A stretch of DNA of 8,812 nucleotides from Chloroflexota bacterium. GTDB taxonomy: Bacteria > Chloroflexota > Anaerolineae > CG2-30-64-16. Position 1 is the first letter of the stretch, and the number at the start of each line of letters is the position of its first letter. The notes under the pieces are model-generated. The model ran no database searches. It had not been told where the DNA came from and worked only from the letters and a program-made list of their open reading frames with translations. The position numbers and the translations under genes are program-made. Positions 1-8,420 of this stretch are shown here, piece after piece. The stretch is from assembly GCA_029555885.1 (NCBI GenBank), contig JAKPQT010000227.1, forward strand, positions 1-8,812, written 5' to 3'.

Positions 1-3000
1 CACGATCAAGACGTTCGGGCCGGACCGGGTCAACGGCTTCTCGCCCATCCCGGCCATGTCACAGATTTCGTATGCCGCCGGCTCGCGCTTCCTGACGCTG
101 ATGGGCGGGGTGGCGATGTCGTTTTACGACTGGTACTGCGACCTGCCGCCGGCCAGCCCCGAGACCTGGGGCGAGCAGACCGACGTCCACGAGTCCGCCG
201 ACTGGTACAACGCGCGCTTCATCGCGGTCATGGGCTCGAACATCAATATGACCCGCACGCCCGACACGCACTTCGTTGCGGAGGTACGCCACGCGGGGGC
301 CAAGCTGACCGTCTTCTCGCCCGATTTTTCCCAGGCCTCCAAGTATGCGGACTACTGGATTCCCGTCCACCCCGGCCAGGACACGGCCTTCTGGATGGCC
401 GTCAACCATGTCATCCTCAAGGAGAACTACGTCGACCGGCAGGTCCCGTACTTCATGGATTACGTCAAGCGGTATACCGACCTGCCCTTCCTCGTGGAGA
501 TTCCGGAGTCAGCGACACGGTCCAACGCGCGGGGTGCGCGGCTGCGCGGCGTGCGGCCCGGCCAATACCTGCGGGCCAACCGGCTGGCTGCATACGAGGG
601 CCAGGAGAACGGCGACTGGAAGCTGCTCGTCTGGGATGCCGAGTCCGGCCGGCCGCGCATGCCGAAGGGCACGATCGGCTTCCGCTGGCAGACCGAGAAG
701 GGCCACTGGAACCTCCAGATGGAGGACGGCGCGACCGGCGAGGCGCTGGCGCCGGAGCTGTCCTTCCTCGACCGGCACGACGAGGTCATCCCCGTGGAAT
801 TCGACGACTTCACCGGCGACGCCACGCTCAGCCGGGGGGTGCCGGTGCGGCGGGTGGCGACGGCCGGGGGCACAATCCTCGTGACCACCGTCTTCGACCT
901 CATCATGGCGCAGTTCGGCGTGAGCCGCGGGCTGGCGGGCGATTACCCGGTTTCCTACGACGACGAAAGCAACTATACCCCCGCCTGGCAGGAGCAGTTC
1001 ACCGGCATCCACCGGGACACCTGCATCCGCTATGCGCGCGAGTGGACCAGCAACGCCGAGAAGACGCACGGCAAGAACATGGTCATCATCGGTGCGGGCG
1101 CGAACCACTGGTACCACAACAACCTGCTCTATCGCTCGGCCATCGTCGCGCTGATGCTGACCGGCTCGGTCGGGGTCAACGGCGGCGGGCTGGCGCACTA
1201 CGTGGGCCAGGAGAAGGTCGCCAACCAGGCGTCGTGGAGCGCGGTCGCGTTCGCGGCGGACTGGAAGCTGCCCAACCGCCAGCAGAACACGCCCTCCTTC
1301 CATTATGTCCACACGGACCAGTGGCGCTACGAGCGCGGCTTCACCGCCTACGATGTTCTGCCGGGCGAGAAGCAGCGCGAGCACACCATCGACTACCAGG
1401 TACGTGCGGTGCGCAAGGGCTGGCTGCCCTTCTTCCCGCAGTTCAACCGCAGCTCGCTGGAGGTTGTCCGCGAGGCGGAGGCCGCGGGTGCGGTCAGCGA
1501 GCCGGAGGTCATCCGCTACGTCGTGGACAAGCTCCAGGCCGGCAAGCTGCAGTTTGCCGTGGAGGACCCGGATGCGCCGGAGAACTGGCCGCGCATCTGG
1601 TTCATCTGGCGCGGGAACGCGATCGGCACCAGCATGAAGGGCCACGAGTACATGCTGCGGCACTATCTCGGGACCCACACCAACACCACGGCGAGCGAGA
1701 TGGCGAAGGGCTACACCAGCGAAGTGACCTTCCGCGACGAAGCGCCGACCGGCAAGCTGGACCTCGTGGTGGACCTGAACTTCCGCATGGACACCTCCGC
1801 GCTCTACTCCGACCTGGTGCTGCCTGCGGCCACCTGGTACGAAAAGACCGATCTGAACTCGACCGACCTGCACACCTTCGTTAACCCGATGCAGGCTGCG
1901 GTGCCGCCTGCATGGGAATCGAAGAGCGACTGGGACATCTACAAGGCTATCGCGCAGCGGGTCAGCGAGCTGGCGCGCAGCCACCTGCCCCGGCCGGTGC
2001 GCGATGTGATGGCGATCCCGCTGCAGCACGACACGGTGGACGAGCTGGCCCAGCCCGACACGCGCGACTGGAAGCGCGGGGAGGTGGCCGCAGTCCCCGG
2101 CAAGACGATGGGCAAGTTCCGGGTCATCGAACGGGACTACACCCGGCTCTACGAGCAGATGGTCACGCTTGGCCCCGGCGTCGAGGAGAACGGCGTCCTG
2201 GCGCACGGCCTCAAGATCCCCGTAGCGGACGAGTATCGCGCGCTCGCAGCGGAACAGGGCCGCAAGCTGGACGGCAAGGTGCTGCCCAGCCTTGTGGATG
2301 CACGCGACGTGGCCGAAGCCATCCTCCGGCTGGACCCGGTCACCAACGGCGAGCTGGCGCACCGCGCATTCGAAGAAGAGGAGCACAAGACGGGCCTGAG
2401 CCTGGCGCACCTGGCGGCGGGCACGCGCGCCGTGCGCTACAACTTCGCAGACCTCGTCGCCCAGCCCCGCCGGGTGCTGACGACGCCGACGTGGTCCGCC
2501 AGCATCAACCAGGGCCGGGCGTATGCGCCCTTCACGCTAAACGTCGAGGAGCTGATCCCCTGGCGCACGTTGACGGGCCGCCAGCACTTCTACCTCGACC
2601 ACGAGAACTACCTGCAGTGGGGCGAGCACCTGCCCACGTACAAGCCGCGGCCCGACCACACCATGCTCGACGAGACGCAGAACTCGCGCGCCGAAACACA
2701 GGGCCAGGGGCCGCAGGCCCACCTGATGCAGTACATGACGCCGCACGGCAAATGGAGCATCCACTCGACCTACTCGGACAATATCCGCATGATGACGCTC
2801 TCGCGCGGCAACTACCCCATCTGGCTGAACGACAAGGACGCGGCCGAGATGGACATCGCGGACAACGACTGGGTCGAGCTGTTCAACGACAACGGCGTGT
2901 TCGTCCAGCGGTGCGCCATCTCCGCCCGCATCCCGCGGGGCTCGGTGTTCGTGTATCACGCGACCGAGCGCACCATCAGCGTGCCGAAGTCGCCGCTGCG

Positions 3001-3169
3001 GGGCAAGCGGGCCGGCATGAACAACTCGATGACGCGGGCGCGGCTCAAGCCCTTGCTGATGGCCGGCGGCTATGCGCAGTTCACCTACGCGTTCAACTAC
3101 TGGGGGCCCACCGGCGTCAACCGGGATACGCACGTCTTCGTGCGCCGGGTGGACAAGGTCGAGTTCTAG
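1..3169 (+). CDS. narG: Respiratory nitrate reductase alpha subunit NarG (5'-truncated by window edge)
   Basis: Catalytic Mo-bisMGD subunit of membrane nitrate reductase, which reduces nitrate to nitrite with electrons from NarH. The frame is open from base 2 and ends at TAG 3167-3169, giving 1055 visible residues. The first, TIKTFGPDR, aligns by memory with E. coli NarG near residue 177. About 176 N-terminal residues, with the FS0 His/Cys cluster motif and any Tat signal, therefore lie upstream; the internal ATG at 56 is not the start. Visible landmarks are GFSPIPAMS, then FYDWYCDLPPASPETWGEQTD, whose final Asp in WYCD (bases 140-142) matches the E. coli Mo ligand Asp222. Further on come GAGANHWYH, GGGLAHYVGQEK, LYSDLVLPAATWYEK, ELIPWRTLTGRQ, HGKWSIHSTYSDN and a C-terminal molybdopterin-dinucleotide-binding domain ending GGYAQFTYAFNYWG. 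The frame is unbroken and the expected full length is near the family's ~1230-1250 residues. A close alternative is the nitrite oxidoreductase alpha subunit (NxrA-like), which shares this fold. Confidence 0.97.
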   Translation, partial: TIKTFGPDRVNGFSPIPAMSQISYAAGSRFLTLMGGVAMSFYDWYCDLPPASPETWGEQTDVHESADWYNARFIAVMGSNINMTRTPDTHFVAEVRHAGAKLTVFSPDFSQASKYADYWIPVHPGQDTAFWMAVNHVILKENYVDRQVPYFMDYVKRYTDLPFLVEIPESATRSNARGARLRGVRPGQYLRANRLAAYEGQENGDWKLLVWDAESGRPRMPKGTIGFRWQTEKGHWNLQMEDGATGEALAPELSFLDRHDEVIPVEFDDFTGDATLSRGVPVRRVATAGGTILVTTVFDLIMAQFGVSRGLAGDYPVSYDDESNYTPAWQEQFTGIHRDTCIRYAREWTSNAEKTHGKNMVIIGAGANHWYHNNLLYRSAIVALMLTGSVGVNGGGLAHYVGQEKVANQASWSAVAFAADWKLPNRQQNTPSFHYVHTDQWRYERGFTAYDVLPGEKQREHTIDYQVRAVRKGWLPFFPQFNRSSLEVVREAEAAGAVSEPEVIRYVVDKLQAGKLQFAVEDPDAPENWPRIWFIWRGNAIGTSMKGHEYMLRHYLGTHTNTTASEMAKGYTSEVTFRDEAPTGKLDLVVDLNFRMDTSALYSDLVLPAATWYEKTDLNSTDLHTFVNPMQAAVPPAWESKSDWDIYKAIAQRVSELARSHLPRPVRDVMAIPLQHDTVDELAQPDTRDWKRGEVAAVPGKTMGKFRVIERDYTRLYEQMVTLGPGVEENGVLAHGLKIPVADEYRALAAEQGRKLDGKVLPSLVDARDVAEAILRLDPVTNGELAHRAFEEEEHKTGLSLAHLAAGTRAVRYNFADLVAQPRRVLTTPTWSASINQGRAYAPFTLNVEELIPWRTLTGRQHFYLDHENYLQWGEHLPTYKPRPDHTMLDETQNSRAETQGQGPQAHLMQYMTPHGKWSIHSTYSDNIRMMTLSRGNYPIWLNDKDAAEMDIADNDWVELFNDNGVFVQRCAISARIPRGSVFVYHATERTISVPKSPLRGKRAGMNNSMTRARLKPLLMAGGYAQFTYAFNYWGPTGVNRDTHVFVRRVDKVEF

Positions 3170-3176
3170 AGCTGCG

Positions 3177-3261
3177 GGTTTACAGGTTGAAGGTCAAAGG
3201 TTTCGAATCGCGCACTGGCATAACCTCCAGCAGCAAACCTGCAACCTTCTAACCTTCAACC
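3177..3261. repeat. Heptamer-based imperfect inverted repeat between narG and narH
   Basis: The 125-base narG-narH gap (3170-3294) is dominated by this element. The left side reads in 7-base steps GGTTGAA, GGTCAAA, GGTTTCG (3185-3205), preceded by an 8-base unit from 3177. The right side reads AACCTGC, AACCTTCT, AACCTTC, AACC (3236-3261). Bases 3185-3194 pair perfectly with 3252-3261 (10 bp). After a small internal loop, 3197-3202 pairs with 3243-3248 (6 bp), leaving a loop of about 40 nt. There is no T-run after it, so it does not look like a factor-independent terminator. A stabilising or processing stem in the narGHJIK mRNA, or simply a dispersed repeat, are both possible. Confidence 0.7.
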
Positions 3262-3282
3262 GGCTGGTGCAGATTTAGTGAT

Positions 3283-3286
3283 GGAG
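3283..3286 (+). promoter_or_regulatory. narH ribosome binding site
   Basis: GGAG lies 8 bases before the ATG at 3295. It supports that start, which also gives the expected NarH N-terminus with the first Fe-S cysteine at residue 16. Confidence 0.7.
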
Positions 3287-3294
3287 TCAAATTC

Positions 3295-4805
<1,511 letters not shown>

Positions 4806-4806
<1 letters not shown>

Positions 4807-5312
4807 TGGGCATCTGTGGACTGCTGGCTGAAGCATTCACCTATCCGCACGGGGCGCTGCTGGCCGAGCTTCAGGCGGGCGTCAAGGACTTGAACCGGCG
4901 GCATCCCGCGTATGCCGGGCTGGCGGCCTTCTGCTCGCGCATCGCACGGCTGTCAGTCGAGGAGTGGGAGGAGCTCGCCACCCGCACGCTCGACCTCAGC
5001 CCGGCGGCCGCGCCGTATGTGGGCTTTCAAATCTGGGGCGACAGCTACCCGCGCGGCAGCTTCATGTCGAAGCTGAACCGGGCCATGTACGAGCTCGACA
5101 TCGACCCGGCCGGCGAGCTGCCCGACCACGTCGTGCCGGTGCTGCGCTATCTCGATGCGGCCGCGAACCCGCTGCCCGAGCTGGCCGAGCACCTGCCCGT
5201 TGCGGTCACGCGCATGCTCGCGATCCTGCGCGAGAAGGACCGCGACAACCCGTACGTCAGCCTGTACGAGGCGGTGCTCCACGCGGCAGAGAACCTGCGC
5301 GTGCAGGCCTAA
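4806..5312 (+). CDS. narJ: Nitrate reductase assembly chaperone NarJ (TorD/NarJ family)
   Basis: Cytoplasmic chaperone that binds apo-NarG, assists Fe-S and Mo-cofactor insertion, and holds back membrane docking until NarG is mature. It is not part of the final enzyme. The product is 168 residues, all helical in character, shorter than E. coli NarJ (236) and closer to Gram-positive forms. The family core is clear: EELATRTLDLSPAAAPYVGF followed by GDSYPRGSFM (residues 56-87), then GELPDHVVPVLRYL (103-116). The start is taken as ATG 4806, which shares its A with the narH stop (TGATG) and has GAGG at 4796-4799, six bases upstream. GTG 4803, one codon earlier, is an alternative. Its position between narH and narI is the standard one. 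Confidence 0.95.
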
Positions 5313-5320
5313 GGGGGAGG
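5313..5320 (+). promoter_or_regulatory. narI ribosome binding site, strong
   Basis: GGGGGAGG begins directly after the narJ stop codon and ends 4 bases before ATG 5325. It is the strongest purine tract before any start in the operon, and fits high, independent initiation of the membrane subunit. Confidence 0.75.
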
Positions 5321-5324
5321 CATC

Positions 5325-6062
5325 ATGGACTGGAACACCCTCTTCTTCGTGGTTCTGCCCTACGTGGCCCTGTTCACCGCGATCATCGTCACGGTCTACC
5401 GGGCCATCTACCGCCCGTTCAGCATTTCGAGCCAATCCTCGCAGCTGCTGGAGCGGCGGCGGCTGTACTGGGGCTCGATTTCGTTCCACTGGGGCATCGT
5501 CATCATCCTGCTCGGCCACCTCGTCGCCCTGCTCGTGCCCCGCAGCATCGTGCTGTGGAACGCGCACCCGCTGCGCCTCTACCTGTTGGAGCTGACGGGC
5601 ATCGGCCTGGGTCTGTGGGCGCTCGGCGGGCTGGTCATCCTGCTCTGGCGCCGCGCAACGGTGGACCGGGTGCGCGTGGTCAGCACGCCCATGGACTTTG
5701 TCGTGCTGGTGCTGCTGCTGGTCTCCGTCGTGACCGGCCTGATTACGGCCACCTACTACCGCTGGGGCTCCTACTGGTTCACCGGCATCTTCACGCCATA
5801 CCTGTGGGGCATCCTCACCTTCCGGCCCGATGCTGCGCCGCTCGCGCCACTGCCGTTCACGATCAAGCTCCACGTCTTCAACTTCTACCTGCTGACGCTG
5901 GCATTTGCGTTCTCACGGCTCGTTCACATCATCACCTGGCCGCTGAGCTATCTCGTGCGGCCGTGGCAGGTCGTCATCGCCAACCGCCGGCCCGCCGGGC
6001 TGAACGACGAGGACGCCGCACGAACGGGCTCGCGCCGGGTTTCGAGGGGAATCTCACGATGA
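5325..6062 (+). CDS. narI: Respiratory nitrate reductase gamma subunit NarI (dihaem cytochrome b)
   Basis: Membrane anchor that oxidises quinol and passes electrons through two b haems to NarH. It has 245 residues with five hydrophobic segments (roughly 5-27, 49-72, 87-108, 123-146, 180-204). The four haem ligands are in place: H55 and H65 in segment 2 (SISFHWGIVIILLGH) and H183 and H201 in segment 5 (KLHVFNFYLL and FSRLVHI). Their spacings of 10 and 18 match E. coli H56/H66 and H187/H205. After the last helix comes the family block WPLSYLVRPWQVV, then a basic cytoplasmic tail of about 25 residues with no recognised motif. The stop TGA (6060-6062) overlaps the narK start (ATGA), so the two are probably coupled. 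The dihaem form indicates a quinol-linked enzyme. Confidence 0.97.
   Translation: MDWNTLFFVVLPYVALFTAIIVTVYRAIYRPFSISSQSSQLLERRRLYWGSISFHWGIVIILLGHLVALLVPRSIVLWNAHPLRLYLLELTGIGLGLWALGGLVILLWRRATVDRVRVVSTPMDFVVLVLLLVSVVTGLITATYYRWGSYWFTGIFTPYLWGILTFRPDAAPLAPLPFTIKLHVFNFYLLTLAFAFSRLVHIITWPLSYLVRPWQVVIANRRPAGLNDEDAARTGSRRVSRGISR
6044..6050 (+). promoter_or_regulatory. narK ribosome binding site inside the end of narI
   Basis: GAGGGGA lies 8 bases before ATG 6059, within the last codons of narI. It fixes the narK start among the many open upstream codons of the same frame. Confidence 0.7.
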
Positions 6063-7354
6063 AGTTCCAGGGCACACCCCGCCAGGGCCTGCTGGGCGCG
6101 ACGGCGGCCTTCTTCATCGGCTTTGCGGCGGTCTCGCTCTTCGGCCCGACCGCCAAGCGACTGCAGGACATCATGGGCCTGACGCCCACGATGGTCGGGT
6201 TTCTCGTCGCGATGCCGTCGCTCTCCGGCTCACTCCTGCGCATTCCGTTCGCCGCGTGGGTGGACACGACCGGCGGCCGCAAGCCGATTCTGACGCTGCT
6301 CACCATTTCCATCCTCGGCATGGGCGGGCTGACCGGCCTGATGCTGCTGCGCTATCCCGACGGCATGAGCGCGTCGCTCTACCCGCTGCTGCTCTTCCTC
6401 GGCCTGTTGAGCGGCTGCGGCATCGCCACCTTCGCGCCGGGGATCAGCCAGGTCTCCTACTGGTTCCCGCAGCACCAACAGGGCGCGGCCCTGGGCACGT
6501 ATGCGGGCGTCGGCAATCTCGCGCCCGGGCTGTTCTCGCTGGTGCTGCCCGTCGCGCTGACGACGCTGGGGCTGCCCGTCGCGTATGTCTGCTGGTTCGT
6601 GCTGCTCGTGGCCGGGGCGGCGCTCTACTTCTTCATCGGGCGCAATTCCTGGTATTTCCAGGCCATAGGGCAGGGCGCGGACCGCGAGCAGGCGCGCACG
6701 CTGGCACGCGCGCGGGGCCAGGAGCTCTTCCCGGCCCGCTCCACGAAGGAGAGCCTGCTCATCTCCGCCCGCACCGTCAAGACGTGGCTGTTGACGGCCA
6801 TCTACTTCACCACGTTCGGCGGCTTCATCGCACTGACCGCCTGGCTGCCGACGTACTGGACGGCGTTCTTCGGCGTCAGCGCGGTGATGGCGGGCGTCTT
6901 CACGGCGGTGTACTCGCTCTCGGCCTCGCTGGCGCGCGTGTTCGGCGGCACGATTGCGGACCGTGCGGGTGGGGAGCTCACCGTCAAGGTCTCGCTCCTG
7001 GTCATGCTGGCGGGCGCGCTGCTGATGAGCCTCTCGCACGGCCCGGCCCTGTCCGTCGTGGGCACGCTGGTCATGGCGCTGGGCATGGGCACGGCGAACG
7101 CGGCGGTGTTCAAGCTCGTCGCCAAGGAGGTCCCGCAGGCCGTGGGCGGAGCATCCGGCTGGGTCGGCGGGCTCGGCGCATTCGGCGGCTTTGCGCTCCC
7201 GCCCATCCTGGGCATCTTCGTGCGGCTGCTGGGCGTGCAAGGTTACGCCACCGGCTTCCTGACCTACGTCGTCGTCGGGCTGATTTCGCTCGCGTTCGCG
7301 CTACTGTTGAGCCGGTCACGCACCGGCACGCCAGCCATCGCACCCGTCAAGTAA
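6059..7354 (+). CDS. narK: NarK-type nitrate/nitrite transporter (MFS, NNP family)
   Basis: Inner-membrane carrier of the nitrate/nitrite porter family, expected to import nitrate and/or export nitrite for the reductase. It has 431 residues with a hydropathy pattern of about 12 helices and a central charged loop (about 204-242). Hallmarks of the family are visible. R61 in SGSLLRIPF matches E. coli NarK R89, and R293 in SLARVFGG matches R305; these are the two substrate-binding arginines. The first nitrate signature is at 118-137 (ends ISQVSYWFP), followed by QGAALGTYAGVGN. The second half has GMGTANAAVFKLVAKEVP (342-359) and a Gly-rich helix GWVGGLGAFGGF (367-378). The start is ATG 6059, overlapping the narI stop by four bases. 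The frame stays open far upstream of 6059, but that part overlaps narJ and narI and is a shadow. Whether it is a nitrate/H+ symporter or a nitrate/nitrite antiporter cannot be read from sequence alone. Confidence 0.95.
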   Translation: MKFQGTPRQGLLGATAAFFIGFAAVSLFGPTAKRLQDIMGLTPTMVGFLVAMPSLSGSLLRIPFAAWVDTTGGRKPILTLLTISILGMGGLTGLMLLRYPDGMSASLYPLLLFLGLLSGCGIATFAPGISQVSYWFPQHQQGAALGTYAGVGNLAPGLFSLVLPVALTTLGLPVAYVCWFVLLVAGAALYFFIGRNSWYFQAIGQGADREQARTLARARGQELFPARSTKESLLISARTVKTWLLTAIYFTTFGGFIALTAWLPTYWTAFFGVSAVMAGVFTAVYSLSASLARVFGGTIADRAGGELTVKVSLLVMLAGALLMSLSHGPALSVVGTLVMALGMGTANAAVFKLVAKEVPQAVGGASGWVGGLGAFGGFALPPILGIFVRLLGVQGYATGFLTYVVVGLISLAFALLLSRSRTGTPAIAPVK

Positions 7355-7378
7355 GCTGGTGCGGCTGACAGTGGGAGC

Positions 7379-7463
7379 GGAGGCATCCTGAGCGGAGCGC
7401 AGTGCAACGCAGCGGAGTCGAAGGATGCTCCGCCCTGGCCGCCCCTTCGACTGCCGCTCAGGG
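7379..7463. repeat. Nested inverted repeat built of pentamers, narK-fmdE gap
   Basis: This element fills most of the 155-base gap 7355-7509. Two copies of one unit face each other. The + copy has CCTGAGCGG (7387-7395) and AGTCGAAGG (7416-7424). The - copy has CCTTCGACT (7444-7452) and CCGCTCAGG (7454-7462). Both pairs of 9-base arms are perfectly complementary. The + copy carries 20 extra bases (7396-7415) that continue a 5-base rhythm: GAGCG, GAGCG, CAGTG, CAACG, CAGCG, GAGTC, GAAGG. The + copy is also flanked by its own near-perfect arms, GGAGGCATCC (7379-7388) and GGATGCTCC (7423-7431). It can fold strongly in RNA and may end or attenuate narK transcripts, but no T-run follows. I recall similar units between genes in other genomes but give no formal name. 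Confidence 0.7.
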
Positions 7464-7499
7464 TACTCCGTTAGTGGACACACCCGAGTAAGAACTGCT

Positions 7500-7505
7500 G
7501 GAGGA
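7500..7505 (+). promoter_or_regulatory. Ribosome binding site of the FmdE-domain gene
   Basis: GGAGGA ends 4 bases before ATG 7510 and supports that start. Confidence 0.7.
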
Positions 7506-7509
7506 ACCC

Positions 7510-8166
7510 ATGCCTGCACAGCCGGATATCACCGAACTCCTGGCACAGTCCTCCCGGCGGCACAGCCACCTCTGCCCCCGCCAGGTGCTGGGCGTGCGCC
7601 TCGGGCTGGCCGGGGCGACCGCGCTCGACCTGCCCAGCCCGCGCCGCGACAAGCGCCTGCTCGTCATCCTGGAGACCGACGGCTGCTTTGCCGATGGCAT
7701 CGAGGCCGCGACCGGCTGCACGGTGGGCCATCGCACGCTGCGCGTCGAGGACTACGGCAAGATTGCCGCGACCTTCGTCGATGTGCGGACGGGACGGGCG
7801 CTGCGCATCATCCCCCGGCTGGACGTGCGCCAGCGCGCGGCGGCCTATGCGCCCGGCGAGACGCGCCGCTACTTCGCCCAGCTCCAGGGCTACCAGGTCA
7901 TGCCCGACGAGGAGCTGCTGGCCATCCAGCCCGTGCAGCTCATCCGGCCCGCCGCCGAGATCGTGAGCCGGCCCGGCGTGCGGGTGGACTGTGCGGTCTG
8001 CGGCGAGGAGATCGTGAACGAGCGCGAGGTCGTCATCGAGGAGCACATCCTGTGCCGGGCCTGCGCATATGGCGGGTACTATGCCTCAGGCATGACAATG
8101 CCGGGCATTGTCATGCCCGCCGTCGAACTGCCCGCCATCGCCCTGCCTGTGCCACACTATGCATGA
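7510..8166 (+). CDS. FmdE-domain protein with C-terminal zinc-ribbon-like motif
   Basis: A 218-residue soluble protein resembling the subunit E region of formylmethanofuran dehydrogenase (FmdE/FwdE). This domain also occurs in many bacteria without methanofuran, often near molybdenum or tungsten enzymes. Residues 18-31 give HSHLCPRQVLGVRL, the family's HxHxCP start with likely metal ligands H18, H20 and C22. ETDGCFADGIEAATGC (55-70), then GH at 73-74 and DYGKIAATFVD at 81-91, complete the core. A second module, CAVC (161-164) and CRAC (182-185), is a four-cysteine treble-clef or zinc-ribbon pattern. The last about 22 residues are a Pro/Met-rich tail with a five-residue rhythm. There is no signal peptide or membrane segment. 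The gene follows narK on the same strand after a repeat-filled gap, so it may be the last part of the nar transcript or a separate unit. A role in Mo-cofactor handling for NarG is only an inference; the exact substrate is unknown. Confidence 0.85.
   Translation: MPAQPDITELLAQSSRRHSHLCPRQVLGVRLGLAGATALDLPSPRRDKRLLVILETDGCFADGIEAATGCTVGHRTLRVEDYGKIAATFVDVRTGRALRIIPRLDVRQRAAAYAPGETRRYFAQLQGYQVMPDEELLAIQPVQLIRPAAEIVSRPGVRVDCAVCGEEIVNEREVVIEEHILCRACAYGGYYASGMTMPGIVMPAVELPAIALPVPHYA
8089..8117. repeat. Perfect 14-1-14 palindrome in the 3' end of the FmdE-domain gene
   Basis: GGCATGACAATGCC (8089-8102) and GGCATTGTCATGCC (8104-8117) are exact reverse complements separated by one G. Each arm also contains GGCAT/ATGCC as a smaller palindrome. 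The element lies in codons 194-203 and ends 60 bases before the next start codon. As DNA it resembles an operator for a dimeric regulator; as RNA it would be a very stable hairpin. No T-run follows. Confidence 0.85.
8098..8157 (+). repeat. Degenerate 15-base tandem repeat encoding the Pro/Met tail
   Basis: Four consecutive 15-base units encode MPGIV, MPAVE, LPAIA and LPVPH (residues 197-216). Each begins with ATG or CTG followed by CCN. The units are diverged, so this is either an old tandem duplication or selection for a regular Pro every five residues. Confidence 0.55.
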
Positions 8167-8170
8167 GAGG
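8165..8170 (+). promoter_or_regulatory. Ribosome binding site of the small downstream gene
   Basis: GAGAGG overlaps the stop of the FmdE-domain gene and lies 7 bases before ATG 8178. It favours that start over the in-frame ATG at 8163, which overlaps the stop as ATGA but has no clear site of its own. Confidence 0.6.
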
Positions 8171-8177
8171 CGTCACC

Positions 8178-8393
8178 ATGGACCGTCACCCAATCCCGCA
8201 CCAGTCCGAGCTGTTCACGGTGCGCATGTGGCCCGAGGACCTGGGCGAGGGCCGGGTCGAGTGGCGCGGCAAGGTGCAGCACGCGATCAGCGGCGAGACG
8301 CGCTACTTCCGGGACTGGCCCGCGCTGCTGGCGTTCTTTGACGCGGTGCTGAGCACGGAGGAGGCCGTCGCCCGGCTCAAGCGTGAGACATAA
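8178..8393 (+). CDS. Small conserved-looking protein of unknown function (71 residues)
   Basis: The product is soluble, with no cysteines, no signal peptide and no membrane segment. Visible blocks are FTVRMWPEDLGEGRVEWRG, then KVQHAISGETRYFRDWPALL and an amphipathic C-terminal helix (AFFDAVLSTEEAVARLKRE). The pattern is a short beta-rich half with WRG, SGE and YFRDW, followed by a helix. It resembles small uncharacterised proteins I associate with Chloroflexota, sometimes found near regulators, but I cannot attach a family name or function. The start ATG 8178 is set by GAGAGG; an ATG five codons upstream (8163) would overlap the previous stop. The 11-base gap to the FmdE-domain gene implies co-transcription and probable coupling. 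Confidence 0.75.
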   Translation: MDRHPIPHQSELFTVRMWPEDLGEGRVEWRGKVQHAISGETRYFRDWPALLAFFDAVLSTEEAVARLKRET

Positions 8394-8420
8394 ATCGCAG
8401 ACGAATACCGTACAAGGCGC

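Noticed and set aside
509..2410. Long open frame on the - strand across narG (633 codons)
   Set aside because: It is a mirror of the strong third-position GC bias of narG. Its product is low-complexity (Val/Arg/His/Asp-rich) with no recognisable domain, and the + strand protein is unmistakable.
3177..3261. Factor-independent terminator between narG and narH
   Set aside because: The stem is imperfect, the loop is about 40 nt and no T-run follows. A terminator here would also cut the operon between two obligate subunits.
4964..6058. Upstream extension of the narK frame through narJ and narI
   Set aside because: The frame is open but the translation is Arg/Ala/Gly/Pro-rich noise. NarK family similarity begins at ATG 6059, which has its own ribosome binding site.
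7355..7509. CRISPR-like or insertion-sequence remnant in the gap after narK
   Set aside because: There are only two inverted copies of a short unit, no spacers, no target-site duplication and no transposase fragment.
7425..8177. Upstream extension of the small 71-residue gene through the FmdE-domain gene
   Set aside because: The extension is an Arg/Pro/Ala-rich shadow of the FmdE-domain gene. Only the part after 8178 has plausible protein composition.
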